DNA of 50,016 bases. Origin: Streptomyces europaeiscabiei (GTDB lineage: Bacteria > Actinomycetota > Actinomycetes > Streptomycetales > Streptomycetaceae). How positions within the stretch are numbered: position 1 is the stretch's first letter; the number at the start of each line of letters is the position of its first letter. A model generated the notes under the pieces. The model was not told the DNA's origin and did not search any database. It worked only from the letters and a program-made list of their open reading frames with translations. The DNA lies in the NCBI RefSeq assembly GCF_001550375.1, contig NZ_LRTR01000103.1:1-50016 (forward strand). The letters are read 5' to 3'. Below, in pieces: positions 42,637 to 50,016 of the stretch. A program made the translations under genes and the position numbers.

Positions 42637-43949
42637 GGAGACGTCTCCGTGGAACTCAGGGGTCTCGTCGGCCAGTCGAGGAGACGGGCGCCGATGACCG
42701 CGGTCTGGAGGGTGTAGCGGTCCGCGGGGTCGGTCGGGTCGGCGCCGGTGAGGGTGTGGACGCGGGCCAGCCGGTAGGTGAGGGCGCGCACGCTGAGGGA
42801 GAGCCGCCGGGCGGTCGAGGCGGCCACGCAACCGGTGTCGAAGTACGCGGTGAGGGTGTCGAGCAGGGGCTGGGCCCCGCCGCGCGCCTGTTCCAGGGGG
42901 CCGAGCGTGCTGCTCACCAGGTCGACGAGTGCCTGCCGGTCCCGGGCCAGTACGGGAAAGACCAGCAGGTCGGCGGCGCGCAACAGCGGCTCTTCCAGGC
43001 CCATGCGCTGGGCCACGTCCAGGGCGTTGAGTGCCTCCTCGTAGCTGTGGCCGATGCCGACCGGGCCGGGCCGGGAGCGGCCGATGGCGACCTGGGCCCG
43101 GCCGGTGGCGGCGTAGGAGCGTTTGGCGAAGTGGGTGAGGACGTCGTCCTGGTCTCCGGGGGCGATGCACACCATCCGGCCGTCCTTGGTGGTGAACAGG
43201 ATGCGGCGGTTCTCGAATCGGGCGAAGAGTTCGCTCGCCACCTGCCGGGGTACGGGGTCGGTCTCGTCGTACTTCTCCGGCCCCTCGGCGACGGCGACCG
43301 CGTGCGCGCGGGACAGCCGCAGCCCGAACCGTTCGGAGCGGGCCGCGAGCTGACCCGGGGCGCCGCGGCCGTGGAGGAGGTCGTCGATGAACTCCCGGCG
43401 GGCGGCCTCCTCCTTGCGGACCACGAGCCGCTGGGCGCGCTCGTAGCCGTCGGCGAAGGCGTCCACGGCCTGTTCGATGACGGCGAGCACACTGTCCGGG
43501 TCGGCGGCCCGCGGCCAGTTGTCCCGGCCGGCCACGAGGTGCGCCCTGACCAGTGACCGCCAGCCGTGCCCGGCTTCCGCCGCCCGTGCGCCGAGCGCAC
43601 GCCGCGACTCGATCTCGTCGCGCGTCAGACGACGGCCGGTGGGTGCGGCGTCCGCGAGGACCTGTTCGAAACCGTCGAGGAAGTCCTCGCCCGGGTGCCC
43701 GCCGACCGCGCTCTCACCGGCCGCGCTCTCACCGGCCGCGCTCTCACCGGCCGCGCTCCGAACGCCCGCGCTCCGGCCGGCTGCGCTACGGACGGCCGCG
43801 TTCCGAACGCCCGCGCTCTCGCCGGCTGCGCTACGGACGCCCTCGCTCTCACCGTTCGCGCTTCGTCCGTTCGCGCTTCTGCCGTTCGCGCTTCTGCCGT
43901 TCACGTGCTGACCGTTCATCTGCTGACCGTTCATCTGCTGACCGTTCAT
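42633..43949 (-). CDS. PucR/CdaR-family transcriptional regulator with repetitive N-terminus
   Basis: A 438-residue regulator. The first 85 residues are low-complexity repeats (MNGQQ three times, RSANG three times, then AAGES-type units). The rest is a PucR-type protein: an N-terminal helical region (LTRDEIESRRALGARAAEAG, IEQAVDAFADGYERAQR), a GGDEF-like domain (VAIGRSRPGPVGIGHSYEEA), and the C-terminal helix-turn-helix (LLDTLTAYFDTGCVAASTAR, LSLSVRALTYRL). The start at 43949 has GGGGAGGAC immediately upstream. The stop codon lies within MITE-like copy 2. Its targets are unknown. It is followed upstream by an antiporter gene in the same direction. Confidence 0.88.
   Translation of the reverse strand: MNGQQMNGQQMNGQHVNGRSANGRSANGRSANGESEGVRSAAGESAGVRNAAVRSAAGRSAGVRSAAGESAAGESAAGESAVGGHPGEDFLDGFEQVLADAAPTGRRLTRDEIESRRALGARAAEAGHGWRSLVRAHLVAGRDNWPRAADPDSVLAVIEQAVDAFADGYERAQRLVVRKEEAARREFIDDLLHGRGAPGQLAARSERFGLRLSRAHAVAVAEGPEKYDETDPVPRQVASELFARFENRRILFTTKDGRMVCIAPGDQDDVLTHFAKRSYAATGRAQVAIGRSRPGPVGIGHSYEEALNALDVAQRMGLEEPLLRAADLLVFPVLARDRQALVDLVSSTLGPLEQARGGAQPLLDTLTAYFDTGCVAASTARRLSLSVRALTYRLARVHTLTGADPTDPADRYTLQTAVIGARLLDWPTRPLSSTETSP
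43690..43949. repeat. Tandem repeats encoding the PucR N-terminus
   Basis: Short units such as ACCGGCCGCGCTCTC (15 bp, three or four in a row near 43710-43760), then diverged CCGCGCTCCG-type units and three units around TGCTGACCGTTCATC at the 5' end. All are multiples of three and stay in frame. Confidence 0.7.
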
Positions 43950-44067
43950 GTCCTCCCCGTTCGGTTCGAGGGCGATCGGGTTCTGGTGGCCGGGGCGCAG
44001 CGCGGGGTGGCCGGGGTAGCCCGACGCCGTGTCGCCCCCGAGTCGGGCGCGCCCCTGCACGGCCTCC

Positions 44068-45303
44068 TCAGACGTTCGCGTGCACGGCCTCGGTGGTGGG
44101 CTCGGGGTTCAGGTCGGGCCGCGCCGCCGGTGTCTGTGGGGGCGCGGCCGACGCGCGGCGGGTGAGTCGGGTGGCGAGGGGTTCGGTCCAGCGGGCGGTG
44201 AGGGGGCCGAGGACGACCAGGATGAGGACGTACGCCGTCGCGAGAGGGCCGACGCGAGGCTCGACGCCGACGGCGAGGCCCGCGATGACGATGGAGAACT
44301 CGCCCCGGGCGACCAGCGTTCCGCCCGCCCGCCAGCGGCCCTTGGCGGAGATCCCGGCCCGCCGGGCCGCCCAGTAGCCGGTGGCGATCTTCGTGACGGT
44401 GGTGACGGCGGCCAGCGCGAGGGCCGGGAGGAGGACGGGCGGGATGTCGGCGGGGTCGGTGTGCAGGCCGAAGAAGACGAAGAACACCGCGGCGAACAGG
44501 TCCCGCAGCGGGCTGAGGATGCTGCTGGCACCCTCAGCGACCTCACCGGACAGTGCGATGCCGACCAGGAACGCGCCCACGGCGGCCGAGACCTGGAGGT
44601 GCTGGGCGACCCCGGCGACGACGAGGGTGAGGCCGAGGACGACCAGGAGGAGCATCTCGGCGTTGTCGGAGGAGACGGCACGGCTGATCAGCCGGCCGTG
44701 GCGCAGGGCGACATAGAGGACGGCACCCACCGTGCCCAGGGCGATCAGGAGGGTGAGGGCGCCGCCCGCCAGGCTCACCCCGGCGAGGAGGGCGGTGAGG
44801 ATCGGCAGGTAGACGGCCATGGAGAGGTCTTCGAGGACCAGGACGCCCAGCACGACCGGGGTCTCGCGGTTGCCGAGGCGGCGCAGGTCGCCGAGGACCT
44901 TGGCGATGACGCCGGAGGAGGAGATCCAGGTGACGCCGGCGAGGGCGACGGCGGCGACCGGGCCCCAGCCGAGCAGCAGCGCCATCGCGGCGCCGGGGGC
45001 GGCGTTGAGGACGAAGTCGACCGCGCCGGAGGGGTACTGGGTCTTGAGGTTGGTGACGAGTTCGGAGGCGCTGTATTCCAGGCCGAGCAGGAGCAGCAGG
45101 AGTATGACGCCGATCTCGGCGCCGGTGGCGACGAACTCCTCACTGGCCTGCAGGGGAAGTATGCCGCCCTGGCCGAAGGCGAGCCCGGCGAGCAGATAGA
45201 GGGGTATGGGTGAGAAGCCCACCCGTCCGGCGAGGCGGCCCAGCAGACCCAGGGCGAGAATGATCGCCCCGAGCTCGATGAGCATGGCTGTGGTGTTGTG
45301 CAC
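44068..45303 (-). CDS. Cation:proton antiporter, CPA2 (KefB/NhaS-like)
   Basis: A 411-residue membrane protein with about twelve hydrophobic segments, beginning LIELGAIILALGLLGRLAGR and containing IGVILLLLLLGLEYSASEL, SSSGVIAKVLGDL and LEDLSMAVYLPIL, all characteristic of the Na+/H+ exchanger fold of CPA2. It ends after the membrane domain with a short tail and lacks the TrkA-N domain of full KefB. In many actinobacteria a separate TrkA-C subunit gene stands next to it; none is seen here. The GTG at 45303 has GGAGG about ten bases upstream. Function in K+ or Na+ export and pH control is a family inference. Confidence 0.85.
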   Translation of the reverse strand: MHNTTAMLIELGAIILALGLLGRLAGRVGFSPIPLYLLAGLAFGQGGILPLQASEEFVATGAEIGVILLLLLLGLEYSASELVTNLKTQYPSGAVDFVLNAAPGAAMALLLGWGPVAAVALAGVTWISSSGVIAKVLGDLRRLGNRETPVVLGVLVLEDLSMAVYLPILTALLAGVSLAGGALTLLIALGTVGAVLYVALRHGRLISRAVSSDNAEMLLLVVLGLTLVVAGVAQHLQVSAAVGAFLVGIALSGEVAEGASSILSPLRDLFAAVFFVFFGLHTDPADIPPVLLPALALAAVTTVTKIATGYWAARRAGISAKGRWRAGGTLVARGEFSIVIAGLAVGVEPRVGPLATAYVLILVVLGPLTARWTEPLATRLTRRASAAPPQTPAARPDLNPEPTTEAVHANV

Positions 45304-45360
45304 GGGCGTCTGTCCTCCGTTGACGAGTGCGGTGACGGCGTCTGTGCCTGGTGCGGGTTC

Positions 45361-45396
45361 GAGTGCGAGTGCGAGTGCGAGTGCGAGTGCGAGTGC
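45361..45396. repeat. Hexanucleotide repeat (GAGTGC)6
   Basis: Six perfect GAGTGC units followed by a GGGTGC variant, about 60 bp upstream of the antiporter start in its leader region. Confidence 0.9.
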
Positions 45397-45536
45397 GGGT
45401 GCGGCTACGCCGGTCGCGGGCGGTCACGACCGCGACTGCGGGACGGCGGGGCCCGGCACACCGGTCGGGCGGGGCCTTCGGTGTCGTACGAGCGCGCGGG
45501 TTCACCCGCAGGGCCCGGTCGCCTACATGACGGAGC

Positions 45537-45567
45537 GTCGACTGCCCGAGGGCATCGGGCAGTCGAC
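45537..45567. terminator. Hairpin upstream of the antiporter gene
   Basis: A perfect 13-bp stem (GTCGACTGCCCGA, loop GGGCA, complement). It could end the leftward flotillin/small-ORF transcript before the antiporter promoter. Confidence 0.7.
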
Positions 45568-45592
45568 GAACTCTGCTACGGCCGCGAGGGCG

Positions 45593-45691
45593 TCAGCGCG
45601 CGGGGCGGTCGCTCGGGTCCGCGGCGCGGCCGGTATCGGGTACGGCGTCGCGAGCGGCGTTCACGACGCGCACGCGGACTACTCGACCCAT
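45593..45691 (-). CDS. Possible 32-residue small protein
   Basis: ATG at 45691, TGA at 45593; the product begins MGRVVRVRVVNAARDAVPDT. About four fifths of codons end in G or C and it lies between an AT-rich promoter-like stretch (45770-45866) and a terminator hairpin (45537-45567), which together would make a complete small transcription unit. The upstream G-run (GGGGGG) is a weak ribosome-binding site. No family was recognised; it may be spurious. Confidence 0.25.
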   Translation of the reverse strand: MGRVVRVRVVNAARDAVPDTGRAADPSDRPAR

Positions 45692-45769
45692 GTCACGCCC
45701 CCCAACACGCCGTCGGCCGCATCACCGACCACCACTCGAACGAATGAGCAAATAAGCGCTCACCAGAGC

Positions 45770-45866
45770 GTCAGCGCTTGGTAAAGGATTCTAGCGCAAT
45801 CCGAAAAGGTGAAATCACACAATAGGTAAAGCGCTACCCATTTCCCTTTACCTCGGGCTCATCCTG
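45770..45866. promoter_or_regulatory. AT-rich regulatory island after the flotillin gene
   Basis: This stretch is strikingly AT-rich for the window. It has an inverted repeat AGGTAAAG (45824-45831) / CTTTACCT (45846-45853), a third GGTAAAG near 45779, three AGCGCT motifs nearby, and a leftward -10-like TAGAAT. It probably ends flotillin transcription and starts a leftward transcript. The full non-coding span 45304-45866 contains only this, the small open frame, a hairpin and the hexamer repeat. Confidence 0.4.
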
Positions 45867-47483
<1,617 letters not shown>

Positions 47484-47520
47484 GACAAATGCCCCCGAAT
47501 CGCCTACGCGAAGAGAAGAG

Positions 47521-47560
47521 AGGAACGGAGAGGAACGGAGAGGAACGGAGAGGAACGGAA
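47521..47560. repeat. 10-bp tandem repeat between nfeD-like and flotillin genes
   Basis: Four units of AGGAACGGAG (last one ending A). On the leftward transcript this is a CU-rich tract within the 99-base spacer, so the flotillin leader is almost pure pyrimidine. Confidence 0.9.
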
Positions 47561-47582
47561 CGGAAGAGGAGAGAGTGGCGGC

Positions 47583-48092
47583 TCAGCGGTCCACGGGGCG
47601 CACGACGACCGACGTGGCCGTAGGAGCCGCCTCCACCCACACCTCGGCGCCCCGGGAGACCGGCACCCCGCTGCGCGCGGCGAACTTCACCGGCTGCCCG
47701 GCCAGCCGGAGCAGCACCTCGCCGAACCCGTCGGCCGGAATGGCGGTCACCACATGGCCCGCGGTGCCCACCAGGTCGTCGCCCCGTGGGGCGACGGCCG
47801 TCTGATCACGCATCAGGGCCTGGCCGAAGCGGTACGTCAGCCAGGCCGCGCCGACCCCCAGGGCCGCACCGCATCCGGTGGCGACCACCGGGCCGACGTC
47901 GAGCAGTTCGGTCGCGAGGACCCCGCCGAAGCCGGTCGCCGCCAGGAATCCGGCGACGACCGGCAACGACAGCCACCCGTCCAGGGCGCCGTCCAGAACA
48001 CCGTCGAACGCGCCGTCGAGCACCCCGTCGAAGACCAGCGACAGGGCGAGCAGCGCGACCCCCGTGATGCCGAGTCCGAAGAACCAGGCCAT
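47583..48092 (-). CDS. NfeD-like membrane protein
   Basis: A 169-residue protein. It has an N-terminal membrane helix (FFGLGITGVALLALSLVF), then five tandem DGxL/F tetrapeptides (DGVLDGAFDGVLDGALDGWL), two further hydrophobic segments (about 40-90), and a C-terminal beta-barrel of OB-fold type (GTAGHVVTAIPADGFGEVLL, GAEVWVEAAPTATSVVVRPV) as in NfeD. NfeD-type proteins pair with flotillins at membrane microdomains, and the flotillin gene follows in the same direction. The tetrapeptide repeats are not usual for the family. Confidence 0.78.
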   Translation of the reverse strand: MAWFFGLGITGVALLALSLVFDGVLDGAFDGVLDGALDGWLSLPVVAGFLAATGFGGVLATELLDVGPVVATGCGAALGVGAAWLTYRFGQALMRDQTAVAPRGDDLVGTAGHVVTAIPADGFGEVLLRLAGQPVKFAARSGVPVSRGAEVWVEAAPTATSVVVRPVDR

Positions 48093-48217
48093 ACGCGCCG
48101 TCCCCCTCTCACCCCGCCGCCGGTCTCCGGCTTGACGAGATCCTCACACGGGTAGGGGGGCCGGTTCATTGCCGTGTTCCGGCAACGTTCCCGTGCCTTT
48201 CCTTCCTGCTTCCCGGT

Positions 48218-48442
48218 TCAGGCCGCGGCGTGCCGTACGACCTCCGCGACCTCGTAGCCCGCCTCGACGACCGCCGCGCGGACGGCCGCGTCGTCGACCG
48301 CCTCCCCGCGCACGGTCACCAGGCCGGCCCGTACGTCGACATCGACCTCGGTGACGCCGGGCACCGCGACGACCTCCTCGGTGACGCTCGCGGCGCAGTG
48401 GCCGCAGCTCATGCCGGACACGGTGAAGTACTTCTCGGCCAT
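48218..48442 (-). CDS. copZ: Copper chaperone / heavy-metal-associated domain protein
   Basis: A 74-residue single HMA domain. The metal-binding motif MSCGHC has Cys13 and Cys16, followed by AASVTEEVVAVPGVTEVDVD and the terminal EAGYEVAEVV, all as in CopZ. It would bind Cu(I) in the cytoplasm and pass it to a copper ATPase, which is not in the window. The ATG at 48442 is chosen over upstream starts because AGGAG lies nine bases before it and the HMA fold begins directly. A 6-bp hairpin TTGCCG/CGGCAA (48169-48185) follows its stop. Confidence 0.9.
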   Translation of the reverse strand: MAEKYFTVSGMSCGHCAASVTEEVVAVPGVTEVDVDVRAGLVTVRGEAVDDAAVRAAVVEAGYEVAEVVRHAAA

Positions 48443-48633
48443 GGGGTCGCTCCTGTCCTCGGTCGGCCCGGTGACTGTGCCGTAGGGGCTCACGAACCGC
48501 TTGGCACGAGGTACGGCGGACGGCCCCACCACGTTCAGTCAAGCCCCGGCAGGTGCCCCGTTCGAATTCGAGGTCGATATATAGAGGGCAAGGTCACAGC
48601 CGTGCCCCCTGCTGCTCCTTTGGGCCTCTGGCC

Positions 48634-48639
48634 TAGCAT
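48634..48639 (+). promoter_or_regulatory. Candidate -10 element of a leaderless mutA transcript
   Basis: TAGCAT ends six bases before the mutA ATG at 48646 and no ribosome-binding site is present, the pattern of leaderless Streptomyces genes. Confidence 0.35.
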
Positions 48640-48645
48640 CCGAGC

Positions 48646-50016
48646 ATGACAGTCCTGCCTGACGACGGGCTTGAGCTGGCCGCCGAGTTCCCTGACGCAA
48701 CCCACGAGCAGTGGCACCGCCTCGTTTCGGGCGTGCTGCGCAAGTCGGGCAAGGACGTCGAGGGCGCTCAGGCCGAGGAAGCCCTGTCCACCGCGCTGGA
48801 GGACGGGCTGCGCACCCGTCCTCTGTACACCGCGCACGACACCGCGCCCCCTCCGGGATTCCCCGGCTTCGCGCCCTTCGTACGAGGAGGCCGGGCCGCG
48901 GGCAACACCGTCGGCGGCTGGGACGTACGCCAGCGGCACACGGCGGCGGACGGCGACGCGGTGCTCGCCGACCTGGAGAACGGCGTCACCTCTCTGTGGC
49001 TGGTGCTCGGCGGGGCCGGGCTCCCGGTGGCCTCGCTCGGCCGGGTCCTCGACGGTGTCCTCCTCGATCTCGCACCGGTCGTCCTGGACGCGGGCGCCGA
49101 GGTCGAGCCCGCCGCACGGGAGTTGCTGCGGCTGTACGCCGAGCGGGGCGTCGCCAAGGAGGCGGCGCGCGGCAACCTGGGCGCGGATCCCCTCGGCCAC
49201 GAGGCCCGCACCGGACAGACGTACGACTTCGCCCCCGTGGCCGGGCTCGCCCGGCTGTGCGCCGAGGACTACCCGGGGCTGCGGGCCCTGACCGTGGACG
49301 CCCTGCCGTACCACGAGGCCGGTGGCTCGGCCGCACAGGAGCTGGGTGCCTCGCTCGCGACCGGTGTCGCGTATCTGCGGGAGCTGACCGAGGCCGGGCT
49401 GAGCGTGGAACAGGCCTGTGCGCAACTGGAGTTCCGGTACGCGGCGACCGCCGACCAGTTCCTGACGATCGCCAAGCTGCGGGCGGCGCGCCGGCTCTGG
49501 GCCCGGGTGGCCGAGGTGTGCGGGGTGCCCGCAGCCGGGGCGCAGACACAGCACGTGGTGACCTCGCCCGTGATGATGACGCGCCGCGACCCGTGGGTGA
49601 ACATGCTGCGCACGACCATCGCCACGCTGGCCGCGGGTGCGGGCGGCGCCGACTCCGTCACCGTGCTGCCCTTCGACCACACGCTCGGGTTGCCGGACGC
49701 GTTCGCCCGGCGCATCGCCCGCAACACCTCCACGATCCTCATCGAGGAGTCCCACCTCTCCCGGGTGATCGACCCGGCGGGCGGCTCCTGGTACGTGGAA
49801 CGCCTCACGGACGAACTCGCCCACGCGGGCTGGGAGTTCTTCCAGGGAATCGAGGGGCTGGGCGGCCAGTCGGCCGCGCTGCGTTCGGGCCGCCTCGGAC
49901 AGGACCTCGCCGACACCTGGGCGGCCCGCGCCGGCAAGCTCGCCAAGCGCCGCGAACCGGTCACCGGCGTCAGCGAGTTCCCGCACCTGGCCGAGAAGCC
50001 GGTCGTCCGCGAGCCC
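48646..50016 (+). CDS. mutA: Methylmalonyl-CoA mutase small (beta) subunit, 5' part
   Basis: The open frame starts MTVLPDDGLELAAEFPDATH and runs off the right edge, giving 457 residues of about 600. It resembles MutA: QWHRLVSGVLRKSG, TRPLYTAHDTAPPPGFPGFA with PFVRG, GGWDVRQRHT, and the late mutase motif RIARNTSTILIEESHLSRVI followed by DPAGGSWYVE. MutA is the non-catalytic partner of MutB in the B12-dependent interconversion of methylmalonyl-CoA and succinyl-CoA, which feeds propionate metabolism and polyketide extender units. mutB is expected immediately downstream, outside the window. Confidence 0.9.
   Translation, partial: MTVLPDDGLELAAEFPDATHEQWHRLVSGVLRKSGKDVEGAQAEEALSTALEDGLRTRPLYTAHDTAPPPGFPGFAPFVRGGRAAGNTVGGWDVRQRHTAADGDAVLADLENGVTSLWLVLGGAGLPVASLGRVLDGVLLDLAPVVLDAGAEVEPAARELLRLYAERGVAKEAARGNLGADPLGHEARTGQTYDFAPVAGLARLCAEDYPGLRALTVDALPYHEAGGSAAQELGASLATGVAYLRELTEAGLSVEQACAQLEFRYAATADQFLTIAKLRAARRLWARVAEVCGVPAAGAQTQHVVTSPVMMTRRDPWVNMLRTTIATLAAGAGGADSVTVLPFDHTLGLPDAFARRIARNTSTILIEESHLSRVIDPAGGSWYVERLTDELAHAGWEFFQGIEGLGGQSAALRSGRLGQDLADTWAARAGKLAKRREPVTGVSEFPHLAEKPVVREP

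Overview
The window is high-GC DNA with GTG starts, ATGA/GTGA overlaps between operon genes, strong third-position G/C and very few TTA codons. Together with the gene content (Rok7B7-type regulator, NgcE-like binding protein, PucR, MurA with a fused helix-turn-helix, CebR and DasR boxes) this indicates a Streptomyces chromosome. From memory the gene order resembles the dxs - xylFGH - rok7B7 - ngcEFG - aconitase - murA2 region of S. coelicolor, with carbohydrate and accessory genes inserted. No tRNA, rRNA, CRISPR array or transposase gene was seen.

Layout. 1-7.1 kb: the 3' end of an RNase D gene, then a divergent mannoside locus (binding protein and two permeases leftwards, GH2 beta-mannosidase and LacI regulator rightwards) with two matching palindromic operators between the arms. 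7.3-10.8 kb: fatty-acid beta-oxidation operon fadA-fadB ending in a strong terminator. 10.8-15 kb: NYN-domain protein, amino-acid permease, dxs. 15.2-20 kb: xylFGH-type ABC operon and its ROK regulator. 20.2-23.7 kb: ngcEFG-type chitooligosaccharide transporter with a DasR-like site on its promoter. 24.1-29.6 kb: two secreted polysaccharide enzymes, a GH92 mannosidase and an AA10-CBM2 lytic polysaccharide monooxygenase, both with TTA codons in the signal peptide. 30-32.8 kb: SDR/TetR pair, a START-like protein and a probably frameshifted gene. 33-35.3 kb: two-component system. 35.5-39.4 kb: aconitase and a double-VOC protein. 39.4-44 kb: tandem repeats, DUF4236 protein, HTH-MurA fusion, two 135-bp MITE-like elements around a small membrane protein, PucR regulator. 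44-50 kb: CPA2 antiporter, flotillin/NfeD pair, copper chaperone and the start of mutA.

How it works together. Much of the window serves import and breakdown of plant and fungal polysaccharides (mannosides, xylose, chitooligosaccharides, cellulose), each module with its own recognisable control site. The two CUT1 transporters (mannoside, Ngc) have no ATPase gene here and presumably use the shared MsiK ATPase; the xylose system has its own short ATPase. The rest is central metabolism (beta-oxidation, aconitase, isoprenoid entry, methylmalonyl-CoA mutase).

The least conventional features are the HTH-MurA fusion with a palindrome over its own apparently leaderless promoter, the MITE pair whose CTAG ends supply stop codons to two convergent genes, an orphan promoter/operator/terminator unit after the GH92 gene, and in-frame tandem repeats in several membrane or regulatory proteins.
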